64,000 bases of DNA from Okeania sp. SIO1I7 (GCA_010672585.1 JAAHGF010000001.1:1-64000), one strand, 5' to 3'. Shown: positions 18,064-28,751, counted from the first letter of the stretch. Notes: generated by a model from the sequence alone, not told the origin. A program made the numbers and translations.

Positions 18064-18212
18064 TGGCGTTGCTGATTCTAGGTATGATGCAAGCCCCCCA
18101 CCCCCCAATTTTGGGGGGAATAAAACTCTAAAAGTCCCCCAATTTTGGGGGATTTAGGGGGCATGACCAGAGCCAAACAATCGCGCATTCATACTTCAAT
18201 TCAGCAACGCCA
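18064..18212. repeat. MITE family C (TGGCGTTGCTGA)
   Basis: Inverted termini TGGCGTTGCTGA and TCAGCAACGCCA (149 bp), with internal CCCCCAATTTTGGGGGG stems. Only one full copy is in the window; related TTGGCGTTGG / CCAACGCCA ends occur at 10815 and 11004. Confidence 0.75.
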
Positions 18213-18281
18213 AAAAAGTTATGCAACAAAGCCGCAAACATTTATCAATTTGGTGTAAGAGGATAGGTTTTTTGAATAGTA

Positions 18282-18439
18282 ATATCATGTCCGTTGGGGC
18301 GCGTTTGTGTATAAAATTGGGGAAATATCTAGCGCCATATAAGGTTTTTCCTTCTCTTAAAGCTTCTTGCTTCTTCCTTCTTCCAACTTCGGTCTTCCTT
18401 ACCTTCTCTATACAATACCGATGCTACCGGACATGATAT
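18282..18439. repeat. MITE family B, copy 2 (variant)
   Basis: ATATCATGTCCG at the left and CCGGACATGATAT at the right, flanked by TAA. The interior carries TTCC-rich tracts. Confidence 0.75.
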
Positions 18440-18510
18440 AATTCTATATTTAGGGTTTGCGCTCAAAAGTATTTTAGTAGGGGTAGGAGATAGGAGACAA
18501 CCCACCCCTA

Positions 18511-18649
18511 ATATCAAATCCGTTGGCTTCGGAGTAATATAATTCTGTCGTCGTCGTACAATGCTTAGGGAAGAATGATCATTTACCCCTACAATATGGA
18601 CTCTTATCTTTAAATACTGAATAACACCGATGCTACCGGATTCGATATA
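18511..18649. repeat. MITE family B-like element with ATATCAAATCCG end
   Basis: Left end ATATCAAATCCGTTGG, right end ACCGGATTCGATAT, directly adjoining family-B copy 3. A sister element is at 23519-23682. The 17390-19015 gap as a whole consists of these repeats and holds no gene. Confidence 0.65.
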
Positions 18650-18788
18650 ATATCATGTCCGGATAATCAGTGATAAAAAAAACTTTCTCCTCTTTATTCT
18701 TCCAACTTCAGTCTTCCCTCCTGTCTCCTGACTCCTGTCTCCTGTCTCCTCAGTCATTTATTTATAAGTATTCAACCGGACATAATAT
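18650..18788. repeat. MITE family B, copy 3
   Basis: ATATCATGTCCGG and CCGGACATAATAT termini flanked by TAA; interior AACTTTCTCC and CTCCTGTCTCC units as in copies 1 and 4. Confidence 0.8.
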
Positions 18789-19015
18789 AACCCCTCCGGT
18801 GGAGGGGGAGACAGGAGAAATGGGCAATGAGCGAGGAGGAAGGAGTAAGAATTTTCCCAAGATTGTTCTGCCCAACTATGAGCCTAAAATACTAACTTTT
18901 TGAGCGTTTTAGACTAAAACAGGCGCACTGAAATTCCACCCTAAAAAGACACTTACCTTTATCTGTAAATGCTTTGATCTTTAATCAGCAAACCCTAATT
19001 ATTAATTATTAATTA

Positions 19016-20551
19016 TTAATTATTAATTGTTGAAATAGCTCCTAAAGTAGAAATATACAAAACGGCTTCATCCAAAGGAATACCTAAAACTTCATTCACA
19101 CGATCATCAAAGAAACCACCGATACCACTAACACCTAAATCAAGATAAATAGCTGCTAAATTTAGTCTTTGTCCAAGATGACCTGCATCTGCATGAAGGT
19201 AACGGTAAACGCGATCGCCATATTTTGCTACAGCTTTTTTGAGGTCAGCGGTATGAAATAGCACAACAGCAGCATCTCTCCCTAATTCCTGCCCCAAGCA
19301 CAGAAAATGTAGCTCCTGTCGGAAATTTTTAAACCTAATTTGTCGTAGCTCTTGAGCTACTGGAGCATAATAATAACAACCTTCTTCTAAACCATCTACT
19401 CCTGAAACAGCAATAAATGTTTCGATTAAACTCAGGTCAAAATAATCAGGGTTACGATCTAAGCCTTGATTAATATAATGATGGGGTTGATAAGTAAAAT
19501 CTAATACAGCTAATAGTTCTTTTAAAGCAATTGGTTCCCCAGTATACTCCCGAGTAGAGCGTCTTTTGAGAATAGTTTTTCTTAAAGCTCCTAAGTCTTT
19601 GCGCCATGAAATGGAGGGAGTGACAGTAGAAACTTTTGTACAGAATGGAAAGTTGTATTTATCTTCTGAGTATTCAGGAGTTTCTCTTGTCTTCCAAGTA
19701 GGTACTTTTGGAGAATTTGAGTTGATGTGAGCAGCTTGATGTAAATGTTTTAGCAGCTCACCATCTGGAATCATAGGATAATCTGTTTGAGTGTTAGAAG
19801 GTAGAGCACTTTCCCATTGTGAGAGATTTTGTTCAATATCTAGTAGATCTGCCAGAGCGACAATAGCGATCGCCTGTTCTTCTTGAGTATCTAGATAAAG
19901 TATTTGATTTACTGCTTCATCGGTAAACCCACCAATTAGGTGAGGTCGATAGTTGGTGAAAGCAGAAGCTAATTCAATATTGCCTAGTAAGTGGCCTGTA
20001 TCTAAAAATATTCTTCTATATGCTCGGTCTTCATAACGCCAAGCAGAGCGATAGAAAATAGTAGTTATGGCGATCGCTAATTTTGTACTTTCTAAAGCTG
20101 GATGCCAAAAACAAGCATCTTGCAATTCTGGCCAGATTCTATTATCCCAAAATCTGAGTAAGGAATGAGTTTTGGCCTGATAATTATATAGTCCGGCAGG
20201 TAATAGAGGTGTGCCACGGGAAATTAAATAAACCTCCGCAGGATACAAACCCCCAGCAGAAGGAGCAGCTCTTAAGTAATGATTTCCCATCATTGTTGGC
20301 ACTTTACCAGTTAAGCCATAGCTACATAAAAATAAATTAGATAGCCTTTCTCCTTCTCCTAAATCTTTTTCTTGATTAATTTGTTCTTGTAGATAGGGTT
20401 TGAGGTCAATAGTTGTCCCGACCTTATATTCTTTGAATGGTATTGGTTGTTTTTCCCAGTCTAGTTGGCGGTTCTTACTTCCTATTGTTTCTGGGTCGTA
20501 TTTTGTCCGCTCATGATAATGTTGAGCGATGGATTGTTTAACTTCTGTCAT
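19016..20551 (-). CDS. SagB/ThcOx-type FMN oxidoreductase with two nitroreductase domains
   Basis: 511 residues. Two nitroreductase-like halves are seen. The first covers about residues 60-250 (RAAPSAGGLYPAEVYLI, then YRRIFLDTGHLLGNIELA). The second covers about 310-511 (ILKRRSTREYTGEPI, then YRYLHADAGHLGQRLNLAA). SagB-type proteins oxidise azolines in ribosomal peptides, but many cyanobacteria carry stand-alone members of unknown role. No YcaO or precursor peptide gene lies nearby. The final codons (INN, stop) come from an AATTATTAATT repeat at 18995-19030. Confidence 0.85.
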   Translation of the reverse strand: MTEVKQSIAQHYHERTKYDPETIGSKNRQLDWEKQPIPFKEYKVGTTIDLKPYLQEQINQEKDLGEGERLSNLFLCSYGLTGKVPTMMGNHYLRAAPSAGGLYPAEVYLISRGTPLLPAGLYNYQAKTHSLLRFWDNRIWPELQDACFWHPALESTKLAIAITTIFYRSAWRYEDRAYRRIFLDTGHLLGNIELASAFTNYRPHLIGGFTDEAVNQILYLDTQEEQAIAIVALADLLDIEQNLSQWESALPSNTQTDYPMIPDGELLKHLHQAAHINSNSPKVPTWKTRETPEYSEDKYNFPFCTKVSTVTPSISWRKDLGALRKTILKRRSTREYTGEPIALKELLAVLDFTYQPHHYINQGLDRNPDYFDLSLIETFIAVSGVDGLEEGCYYYAPVAQELRQIRFKNFRQELHFLCLGQELGRDAAVVLFHTADLKKAVAKYGDRVYRYLHADAGHLGQRLNLAAIYLDLGVSGIGGFFDDRVNEVLGIPLDEAVLYISTLGAISTINN

Positions 20552-20763
20552 AATTCTTGTTAGGTTTTATTAGGTATAATTATGATTTTGACATTTCTGA
20601 ATGAAAAATTTTACAAATCTTAAAAAAGGATTAGAATCGCAGTAATTTTTATACGGCCATCTTAATATTAAGTTTAATAAAAACAAGTGAGTATAAATAC
20701 TCACAATTTAATATATAAATGATAGTTATCAACTGCTAATCAAGTAGCTCTAAAAATATTAAG

Positions 20764-21285
20764 ATGGAGAAAATGAGTGCAGAGGAATTACTGGCAAGAT
20801 ACGCGGAAGGTCAAAGAGAATTTTGTGATATTGATTTGAGTAATATTGAATTATTTGAGGCTGATTTAGAAGGAATTAATTTAAAAGGTTGTGATTTAAC
20901 AAGAGCTTATATGCCTTATGCAAATTTGAATCAAGCTAATCTTAAAGGATGTAATTTGCAAGAAGTAGAAATGGGAGATATTAAACTTTATCAAGCTAAC
21001 TTATCTAATACCAATATTTCCCTGGGAAATCTATCGAGAGCTAATTTGCGTAATGCTAGTCTGAGTGGTGCAAATTTGAATAGAGCCAATTTACAAGGTG
21101 CAAATTTATATAATGCGGACCTCACAGACACAGATTTAAGCCATGCAGATTTAAGAAAAGCTAATCTAGAGAAGGCAAAATTAGATAATGCTAAATTGGG
21201 ATGGTGTAATTTATTTCGAGCTAAAAAAGTTGATTTATCCATGGCAGAATACAACGACACTACTATTGGACCTAATGGGTATTAA
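20764..21285 (+). CDS. Pentapeptide repeat protein
   Basis: 173 residues. From about residue 20 to 165 the chain is made of A(D/N)LXX pentapeptides (for example LSGANLNRANLQGANLYNAD), which fold as a right-handed quadrilateral beta-helix. A short N-terminal helix (SAEELLARYAEGQREF) precedes it. No signal peptide or extra domain is visible. The stop abuts an ATTAATAATTAAT run. Cellular role not predictable. Confidence 0.9.
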   Translation: MEKMSAEELLARYAEGQREFCDIDLSNIELFEADLEGINLKGCDLTRAYMPYANLNQANLKGCNLQEVEMGDIKLYQANLSNTNISLGNLSRANLRNASLSGANLNRANLQGANLYNADLTDTDLSHADLRKANLEKAKLDNAKLGWCNLFRAKKVDLSMAEYNDTTIGPNGY

Positions 21286-21420
21286 TTAATAATTAATAAT
21301 TAATAATTAATAATTAATAATTAATAATTACTTCTCCTTAAAATTATAGGATTGGCAAAAAGAATTTTTTGTCTTGATTTATTCTTTGAGTCAGAGACTT
21401 TCAACCTTAATTATTTGGTA
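21286..21420. repeat. Repeat family F, partial
   Basis: TAATTAATAATTAATAATTA then CTTCTCC and a TTAATTATTTGGTAA end, resembling family F without its centre. The rest of the gap to ilvC is AT-rich and shows nothing more. Confidence 0.5.
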
Positions 21421-21631
21421 AAAAAATCGACTGTTTAGCAATGTAAATAATGGTTTGGGGACATTTCAAGGTTGGTTTATTTTACCTACCAACTTAGCTA
21501 AAAATTTTAACCCCTAGCAGCACCTAATTTTTGTAAAAAGTTTATGGCTCACACCTTATTTATTTTTACTTGATTTGATATAATAGAAGTTTTGCATAAA
21601 TAATATATAGTTGCTGACAGGAGACAAAATA

Positions 21632-22630
21632 ATGGCCAAAATGTATTATGATACCGATGCCAACCTGGACATCTTAAACAACAAAACTATTGCCATCATT
21701 GGCTATGGTTCCCAAGGTCATGCTCACGCCCTAAATCTCAAAGATAGTGGCTCAAAAGTAATTGTAGGACTATATCCAGGTAGTAAATCTGCCCACAAAG
21801 CAAAAGAAGCAGGTCTAGATGTTTACCCAGTAGACAAAGCTGCCGAAAAAGCAGACCTAATTATGATTCTTTTGCCAGACGAAGTGCAGAAAACCGTCTA
21901 TAAAAACGAAATTGAACCTAATCTCACAGAAGGAAAAATTCTAGCCTTTGCCCACGGCTTTAATATTCATTTTGCTCAAATTATACCTCCATCAAACGTA
22001 GATGTCGTTATGGTTGCCCCCAAAGGACCTGGACATTTGGTTAGACGGACTTATGAACAAGGAGAAGGAGTACCTTGTCTATTTGCCATCTTCCAAGATG
22101 CTTCTGGTCAAGCACGCGATCGCGCCATGGCTTATGCCAAAGGTATCGGTGGAACTCGCGCAGGTATCCTCGAAACCAGCTTCCGGGAAGAAACTGAAAC
22201 TGACCTCTTTGGCGAACAAGCTGTTCTCTGTGGTGGCCTAAGTGAATTAATCAAAGCCGGGTTTGAAACTCTAGTAAATGCAGGTTATCAGCCAGAATTA
22301 GCTTACTTTGAATGTCTCCACGAAGTCAAACTAATTGTCGATCTCGTTGTTGAAGGTGGCCTAGCAAAAATGCGCGACAGTATCTCCAATACTGCTGAAT
22401 TTGGCGACTATACTCGTGGCCCTCGCATCGTTAATGACCAAACTCGTGCCGAGATGCGGAAAATCCTAAGCGAAATTCAATCTGGTCAATTTGCCCGTGA
22501 ATTTGTCATGGAAAACCAAACAGGCAAACCTGTATTTACCGCCATGCGTCGCCAACAAGCAGAACACCCTGTTGAAGAAGTGGGTAAAGACTTGCGCGCT
22601 ATGTTTAGCTGGCTGAAAAAACACGCTTAA
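21632..22630 (+). CDS. ilvC: Ketol-acid reductoisomerase (NADP+)
   Basis: 332 residues from the ATG at 21632, with AGGAG at 21619-21623; an in-frame TTG at 21611 is rejected. It converts 2-acetolactate (or 2-aceto-2-hydroxybutyrate) to the dihydroxy acid in valine, leucine and isoleucine synthesis. The NADPH loop [13 protein letters not shown] is near residues 25-37. Mg2+ ligands are in [12 protein letters not shown] (about residues 188-199) and the knot domain's E-residues follow in the C-terminal half. It is class I (short) by length. Monocistronic. Confidence 0.97.
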   Translation: MAKMYYDTDANLDILNNKTIAIIGYGSQGHAHALNLKDSGSKVIVGLYPGSKSAHKAKEAGLDVYPVDKAAEKADLIMILLPDEVQKTVYKNEIEPNLTEGKILAFAHGFNIHFAQIIPPSNVDVVMVAPKGPGHLVRRTYEQGEGVPCLFAIFQDASGQARDRAMAYAKGIGGTRAGILETSFREETETDLFGEQAVLCGGLSELIKAGFETLVNAGYQPELAYFECLHEVKLIVDLVVEGGLAKMRDSISNTAEFGDYTRGPRIVNDQTRAEMRKILSEIQSGQFAREFVMENQTGKPVFTAMRRQQAEHPVEEVGKDLRAMFSWLKKHA

Positions 22631-22990
22631 TTTTTTGAGTCTAAAGAAGAAGAATTTAAAAAATAACTTTAAATTTTCCACCTTGATCAGAAACCTACAT
22701 AATTAGGGTTTGCGCTCAAAAGTCTTTTAGTAGGGGTAGGAGACAGGAGACAACCCACCCCTCGCCCCTCCCCCTCCCCCTTCCCCTCCACCGGAGGGGA
22801 AGACAGGAGGAATGGGAATGAGCGAGGAGGTAGGAGCGGGCGTTTTGTCCCAAGATTGTTCTGCCCAACTCTTGACCAAAATCCGCTCCTAAATTGAACC
22901 ATTACCACCTAAAACCTCGCACTTTTTGATACTTAAAAATGCGCTCAATTTTTATCTGTAAAGACTTTTAGATTTAATCAGCAAGCCCTA
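22631..22990. other. Repeat-rich intergenic region after ilvC
   Basis: Contains TAGGGTTTGCGCTCAAAAGT and a G-rich block (22740-22810, CCCCTCGCCCCTCCCCCTCC style). A close relative of this segment is at about 50820-51090, in part inverted. No gene is seen. Confidence 0.55.
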
Positions 22991-23158
<168 letters not shown>

Positions 23159-23518
23159 CAAATGGGTTCTATATAAATCAAAAGCCAAAATTCTCTAGTC
23201 AAAATTAAAATACCTTCCCTCAGAACATACTTTGATTTTGAGCTTTGAACTTTGACTTTTGAATCTTAATTAGGGTTTGCTGATTAAATCTGAAAGTATT
23301 GACAGGTAAAAGCTCAAGCCATTGTATGTGTTCTAGCGGTGCCAGCTTTTTGCCTTCAATAGCTCAAAAATTAAGGATTTTGGCAGACAGTGGGGGAAAA
23401 ATTGGGAGACAATTGTTCCAACTAAATCTTCTGTAATCCACCATTTCTCCTGACTACTGACTACTGACTACTGACTACTACCAACAGCAAAAAGACTAGT
23501 GAAGCGCAAACCCTAATT

Positions 23519-23682
23519 ATATCAAATCCGGTAGCATCGGTGTAATTAGATGGGGAGATGGGGACCTACCCCAGCCTCTCCCCAACCCACCCCCACCCCT
23601 CCCAGGAGGGGAAAATGGGGAAATATTTGGTAATCGTTGAAGATGGAACATTTTTTTATACCGAATTAAACGGATTTGATAT
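23519..23682. repeat. MITE family B-like element (ATATCAAATCCGG)
   Basis: ATATCAAATCCGGTAGCATC at the left and CGGATTTGATAT at the right. It ends about 10 bp before the stop of ycf45. Confidence 0.65.
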
Positions 23683-23691
23683 TACATTCCA

Positions 23692-25464
23692 TTACGCAGG
23701 ATAAATGCGTAGACGTCGGTTAGGCTCATCTCCAAAACTAGCAGACTTCAAGCGATAATGTTCCACGAGTTCGTGCTGCATCTTCCGCACCTTTGGAGAC
23801 CGTGGCAAAAGTTCCACAGGTTGTCCCTTTGGAATCACAATTTGTTCCACTGCTAACCGTGCTTCCTCCAAAGCCTCCATCTCATCTTCCGAAGCTGAAG
23901 CAGCAAACAAATTCAAGTCAGCAAACTCAGGAGTGCTAGGATCTTCCATATCCAATAACCGTCGCAGTGCCTTAGCAATTTGAGGCAAACCACTATTCTT
24001 AATCACATGAATAGGTACATGACGAGCCTTAGCAATATGCCGTAACTTAGACTGTTTCCGGGTGTGCGTTCGCAAAGCCAACACCACATCTGCACTATCA
24101 ATATCCTTAGTCAAAACCACAGGCAAACCCAAAGTACTAATCACCTGTTCCATTTGATGACGTGGAATTGCATAAGGATAAATATGCAAAGGCAAATCCT
24201 CACCATTCGGACCAGTCGCCTGAGCTTCCCAACCCCCTACACTACCATTAGAAAACATCCCATTTCCCGAGAAAGACTCATCCAATAATTCTTCAAAAGA
24301 CTTAGACTCAGAAACCTCTACCGATCGATTAACTTGACCTGTATTAGGCAATGGCATAATATAACCAGAATCACGAAAACCACTACGAGAAGTCAACATT
24401 CCCCCTGACTGTCCCAATAGCGCTCCCGCATTCTGATTAACACCCCCACCCAATCTTGGAGTACTATTATACTCTCGCGTAATCTTCACCTCACCATTCT
24501 CATCCACAGTCCTCACTTGTGGATTAGGTTTCTGCCCCCGCAGCAAAGCATCAACAGTATCAGCCACCTGTTCGTGAACCACCCAACGTTGTCTTTCCAA
24601 CATTTCCACAGCAATTTCAAAAGTAGGCGGCGCTTTACGTTCCAGAACAGTTTTTTGAGAACCCCGACGTCGTGCTTCATCATCTCCCAAAGTTACAGCC
24701 TGAATACCCCCAATTAAATCTGATAGAGTCGGATTTTTTACCAAATTTTCCATCTGATTACCATGAGCAGTCCCCACTAACTGTACGCCACGCTCTGCAA
24801 TAGTCCTCGCTGCCAGAGCCTCTAATTCCGTACCAATCTCATCAATCACAATCACTTCTGGCATATGATTTTCCACCGCCTCAATCATCACTTGATGTTG
24901 TTGTTCCGGGCGAGCAACTTGCATCCGACGGGCGCGACCAATAGCAGGGTGAGGAACGTCTCCATCCCCAGCTATTTCATTAGAGCTATCAATAATCACC
25001 ACCCGTTTTTCTAATTCATCAGCCAGCACCCGTGCAATTTCTCGTAGTGCCGTTGTTTTTCCTACACCAGGGCGACCGAGCATCAAAATAGACCTTCCGG
25101 TTTCCACTAACTCGCGAATCATACCAATTGTGCCAAAGACTGCCCTCCCCACTCGACAAGTTAAACCAATAACTTCTCCCGTGCGATTGCGAATAGCACT
25201 AATCCGGTGTAGCGTTTGCTCAATACCTGCTCGATTATCACTGCTAAAATTACCAATTCGTTCTATGGAATAATTAAGGTCTTTTCTAGAAATAGGAATT
25301 TCGCCCAGGTATTCTGCATGGGATGGAAAACGAGCTTCTGGGAGACGACCCAGATCCATCACAATTTCGATTAGGTTATTTCGCTGTTGATGTTGCAGTA
25401 GAGGCCGTCTAATTTGGTCTGGTACAATTTCTAGTAATCTATTAAGGTCGTCTGTAATCTGCAT
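23692..25464 (-). CDS. ycf45: Ycf45-type AAA ATPase with R3H domain
   Basis: 590 residues. A P-loop ATPase core lies near residues 115-300: Walker A GRPGVGKTTALRE and Walker B PEVIVIDEIGTE. The C-terminal ~70 residues end in an R3H-like segment (HELVEHYRLKSA, then PNRRLRIYP) that binds single-stranded nucleic acid. A polar, low-complexity linker separates them. Homologues are encoded in red-algal plastids as ycf45. Exact function unknown; association with nucleic acid is inferred from the R3H domain. Confidence 0.9.
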   Translation of the reverse strand: MQITDDLNRLLEIVPDQIRRPLLQHQQRNNLIEIVMDLGRLPEARFPSHAEYLGEIPISRKDLNYSIERIGNFSSDNRAGIEQTLHRISAIRNRTGEVIGLTCRVGRAVFGTIGMIRELVETGRSILMLGRPGVGKTTALREIARVLADELEKRVVIIDSSNEIAGDGDVPHPAIGRARRMQVARPEQQHQVMIEAVENHMPEVIVIDEIGTELEALAARTIAERGVQLVGTAHGNQMENLVKNPTLSDLIGGIQAVTLGDDEARRRGSQKTVLERKAPPTFEIAVEMLERQRWVVHEQVADTVDALLRGQKPNPQVRTVDENGEVKITREYNSTPRLGGGVNQNAGALLGQSGGMLTSRSGFRDSGYIMPLPNTGQVNRSVEVSESKSFEELLDESFSGNGMFSNGSVGGWEAQATGPNGEDLPLHIYPYAIPRHQMEQVISTLGLPVVLTKDIDSADVVLALRTHTRKQSKLRHIAKARHVPIHVIKNSGLPQIAKALRRLLDMEDPSTPEFADLNLFAASASEDEMEALEEARLAVEQIVIPKGQPVELLPRSPKVRKMQHELVEHYRLKSASFGDEPNRRLRIYPA

Positions 25465-25695
25465 ACTTTGTTAAAAGTGACTTCTATTCTACTGGGTAAG
25501 AAAAAAGCTTTTGAGGCAAGAACTGAAACTATGATTTATATCAATTCCGGCGACTGACCGAATTATAAATCTTGAGGGGGCGAGCTTAACACATACATAC
25601 TGAAGTTTAAGCGTTTTTACCCTGATTTCAACCTGCCTTCTATTTCCATATCGGTATCAAAGAAAATTCTTTTATGGAAATTCATTACTAATTCC

Positions 25696-26916
25696 TCATT
25701 CTACTGAGATGATCCGACTTTGTTTTATTTGGGAAACCAGAGAGTTAGCTAAACTGACAGCTTCCCAAAGAAGTTCCGGTAAAACTTCCAGCTTTGTTAG
25801 CTGGGAATCATTAGTGAGTTCTTTGGCATTAACGCTAGTTGTGCTGTAGACAGATTCAATTGCCTGCAGCTGTGATTTGTGCATTTTTTCTAATTTTTCC
25901 AAAATTGGTGACAACAAAACGCGAGCATAGCTACCATAAGCTACACCAGATACAAATCTATTTTCCGGAATATAAGTATTTAAATTTTTAGCAGAGTTTC
26001 CCTGTTCGTTATTCTCAGAAGCTAGCAAACCTTTAGCAACAAGCTTGGCTACAGTAAAATTATTTGTGCCTCCTGCTAACTGTACATACCCTGGTAGTTT
26101 TGCATTCAACACCTTTTGACTCAATGCGATCGCCGCCATTGTACTACCTGCCCCAATATCTCCACTCATCGGTTTACCATCAGTTTGCCAGATTAGAGCG
26201 CAAGGAAGAGGAGAAATAATTTCATACAAACTTTGTAAATATTCTACTAGCCCTTCTCCATCAGGGCAACTAATAGCAATTAGTTTTAATTGACTTACCC
26301 AAGGTTTTATGCTTTTCCAGAGTCGCTGAAAATCACTTTCTCTTCCCACTTGAGTATGAATTTCAATGGCATCTACACCAGTCTGCAATACTAATGATGC
26401 AATAGAAGTAGGAGTAGATACATAAGAACGAGCCTGTATTAGTTGCTTAGGACATACAGACAAACATCTTCCACAACCATAGCAAAGTTCATCTATAACC
26501 CCTGAATTACCAGGAGTTATAGTATCTCTATCTTCAGAAAAAACTATAGCATCTGCCGGACAGACTCTCTGACAAGGTCGCCAGCAGTCTGTGGGGCAAA
26601 CAGTAGGGTCAAACTCAGCTTTGCGAAAATGAGGATCTTCTCCATCATTGATACTTACCATTATCCATGGTGCTGTTCTGTAGCCAAATCCCTGTGAATT
26701 GGCCCAATCTTGGAGACCACTTGCAACCTGTAAAGCCTGCCCAGCAGAAGCGATCGCCGCCGGATCGGCAGCCACATCAATACAATCCGCACCTGCCAAA
26801 GTATAAGCTAATGTTAAATTTCTTACTGTTGGCAGGTGTTGGAAGCTGGCCCCACAGATTAACTTAAACCAGTGGCCTTTTTTTAGCGAAATTAGGGGAG
26901 AATAGCGTTCTCTCAC
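25696..26916 (-). CDS. ldpA: LdpA, light-dependent period iron-sulfur protein
   Basis: 406 residues. In Synechococcus LdpA is a redox-sensing Fe-S protein that tunes the circadian period to light intensity. The cysteine clusters are intact: CPTDCWRPCQRVCPADAI and CYGCGRCLSVCPK (about residues 105-165). N-terminal GHWFKLICGASFQ and the Ala-rich IDVAADPAAIASA segment also fit. It lies downstream of ndhN on the same strand, a common cyanobacterial pairing, but a 260-bp repeat-containing gap intervenes here. Confidence 0.92.
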   Translation of the reverse strand: MRERYSPLISLKKGHWFKLICGASFQHLPTVRNLTLAYTLAGADCIDVAADPAAIASAGQALQVASGLQDWANSQGFGYRTAPWIMVSINDGEDPHFRKAEFDPTVCPTDCWRPCQRVCPADAIVFSEDRDTITPGNSGVIDELCYGCGRCLSVCPKQLIQARSYVSTPTSIASLVLQTGVDAIEIHTQVGRESDFQRLWKSIKPWVSQLKLIAISCPDGEGLVEYLQSLYEIISPLPCALIWQTDGKPMSGDIGAGSTMAAIALSQKVLNAKLPGYVQLAGGTNNFTVAKLVAKGLLASENNEQGNSAKNLNTYIPENRFVSGVAYGSYARVLLSPILEKLEKMHKSQLQAIESVYSTTSVNAKELTNDSQLTKLEVLPELLWEAVSLANSLVSQIKQSRIISVE

Positions 26917-26994
26917 GCTGTATATAGTAGAGCCTTTAGCTCAAAAAAACTTGAAGTACAAAGATAAAATATTAGCTCAAAAAATTCTTTAACT

Positions 26995-27175
26995 AGCTAT
27001 CAGCTTGGACGTTCCGGAATGCTCGGCAAACAGCATTTAGCTGTCAGCTGAAAATTCGAGGGTTTAAGTCCCCCACTATATTTGAAAAAATTAGTGGTGG
27101 GTGTTAATGTAGGTTTTAATCTCTCATTATACACCAAGAATAAGCTGACTGCTGATAGCTGACTGCTGACTGCTA
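26995..27175. repeat. Heptamer-array repeat element, copy 3
   Basis: Left end GCTATCAGC, then TTCCGGAATGCT and GTTTAAGTCCCCCACTATAT; right end AGCTGACTGCTGATAGCTGA and repeated GACTGCT units. It occupies the ndhN-ldpA gap and stops 2 bp before the ndhN stop codon. Confidence 0.65.
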
Positions 27176-27177
27176 CT

Positions 27178-27660
27178 TTAAGCAGGCACCAAAGCATCTT
27201 GAAGTGGTGTCCATCTAAAGAAGCGATCGCCTCCCATTTCCACTATTACCTTGACTCGTGGTTCTGATTTAGGTAGTACAGTTAAATACTCAATTTCTTG
27301 ACTAGATAGAATCTGGCCTTCTATAATCCACAGAACCAAACCCTTAGCTTTAGGTGGTAATTGTTCCAATCGATAGCTGACAATTGGCGGTACATAGTAA
27401 ACATAACCAACTGCTGGGCCATTGCCCGTGCTTTTCTTACCTAAGTGAGGAGGTCTGACTCCATGCACCCCTGTCAGATACATGGCCAAGTCCCCAAGAC
27501 CTCTAGCAGTAATATTGTGACTTACATAGCCAGAAGCCCTTAAACGACGTTGATAACGTCCTTCAAACCCTCCTTCCAAAGGAACATAAACGGCCAAAGA
27601 CCCAGACTTCTCCAAATCCTTAATCATTCCTCGACCAGTCGTAATCAGTGCCATGCTCAA
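27178..27660 (-). CDS. ndhN: NAD(P)H-quinone oxidoreductase subunit N
   Basis: 160 residues, the normal NdhN length. NdhN is a peripheral subunit of the cyanobacterial/chloroplast NDH-1 complex in the thylakoid membrane, acting in respiration and cyclic electron flow. Recognisable stretches are GRGMIKDLEKSGSLAVYVP, HGVRPPHLGKKSTGNGPAVG and VEMGGDRFFRWTPL. The predicted start gives MSMALITTGRG; the internal Met at residue 3 is an alternative start. Confidence 0.96.
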   Translation of the reverse strand: MSMALITTGRGMIKDLEKSGSLAVYVPLEGGFEGRYQRRLRASGYVSHNITARGLGDLAMYLTGVHGVRPPHLGKKSTGNGPAVGYVYYVPPIVSYRLEQLPPKAKGLVLWIIEGQILSSQEIEYLTVLPKSEPRVKVIVEMGGDRFFRWTPLQDALVPA

Positions 27661-28751
27661 TCTTGTCCCTAATTTTTAAATTGTAGGTGGTTATATCTGG
27701 ATTATAGTTGTTTAAACCAAAGATAGTTCATAAAAATATGGTCACATAAGACATATCCTTATTTTGCAGGTGTTATTCTGACGCTCGTGTTAGCGTAGCT
27801 CCTCCGGAGGAGGCACTACAACACCCTCTATCCCATAGTCAAAGACAAAAGGGAGCTGCTTTTTTCATTATGTTTAGAGAACCGTTGACATCAGCATTGA
27901 TTAATCTTTTGCTGGCGGTACGATACTTGTCTTCCTAGCGACCTCAAAAAAAATTATTTAAACTACTAGACAAGTCCTAGTAAATACTATACAATTATAT
28001 ATTGTCGCCAAAAAAAGTGAAGTAATGGGTAAGTATAGCCTATATCAACCCTATGATTGAGTTCAATCTTAGATTGGGGTTATACAAAGGTTAGTAACTT
28101 ATTACTTGGCTAGCTATTTCAAGGCTAAAAATCAAGAAATAGTAAGTTTTGTAAGTTTCTATACTTCCTAGAAGAGAAAGGATACTGATTAGCAAGCTAC
28201 TCAAGTCCTGGCGACCATAAAGCTAAGAACTAGAGCTAAAGACAAAAAGCTAAAAAATAATAGCTGGTAAATGTAAATATGATCGTTATCACTAAACGAT
28301 GATATTGTATTTTCTTGCTGAGTATTAGTTCCGTAATTTCTCTAGTACTTTAAGAGAAAAAATTAGAATCAAAATTAATACAAGCTTAAGTAATTAGTTA
28401 AGTCTAGCAACGGTACTGGTTTAATACTAAGAATATTTTTAATTGTGATGTTATTTTAAAAAGCATCAAAGTTGATAATCAACTTGGTTAAAGCAGTAAA
28501 ACCTATCCGAATAAAATCAAACAGAAGTTAACTATTACTAGCGATAGACTTAGGGCGATCGCTCCTAAGAAATAGTCAGGAAATTAACCACTGTTGTAAT
28601 TAAGATATTAGGATAAGTTTAAACTATTATTTATGTGTAAATAGTATGATTTATTAATTATTAGGTACAAAACTGTCTGTTAAAAAAGACAAATTATTTC
28701 AAATAAAAACATTATTGTTGTAGTTGATAAAAAAAGTATAGGAGAGCGACA
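27661..28751. promoter_or_regulatory. Long leader region before the ribosomal super-operon
   Basis: About 1.1 kb between divergent ndhN and rplC. The first third carries a minus-strand TnpB relic. From about 27970 the sequence is AT-rich with no open frame, and it presumably holds the operon promoter and leader. I could not single out a -10/-35 pair or an autoregulatory S10/L4-type hairpin with confidence. Confidence 0.4.
27800..27945 (-). pseudogene. TnpB C-terminal relic
   Basis: Read on the minus strand, codons give DKYRTASKRLINADVNGSLN and IMKKAAPF before frame damage. That is the C-terminal end of an IS200/IS605 TnpB, including the last RuvC Asp in NADVN. No more of the gene is visible. 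Confidence 0.65.

Noticed and set aside
18670-18903. Plus-strand frame over the MITE B cluster
   Set aside because: Made of repeat sequence rich in Leu/Ser codons from TCC/CTC tracts; no plausible protein.
27060-27100. tRNA-like GGTTTAAGTCCCCC segment
   Set aside because: It recurs in heptamer-array elements (32407, 55111) and lacks a cloverleaf; it is repeat sequence, not a tRNA.
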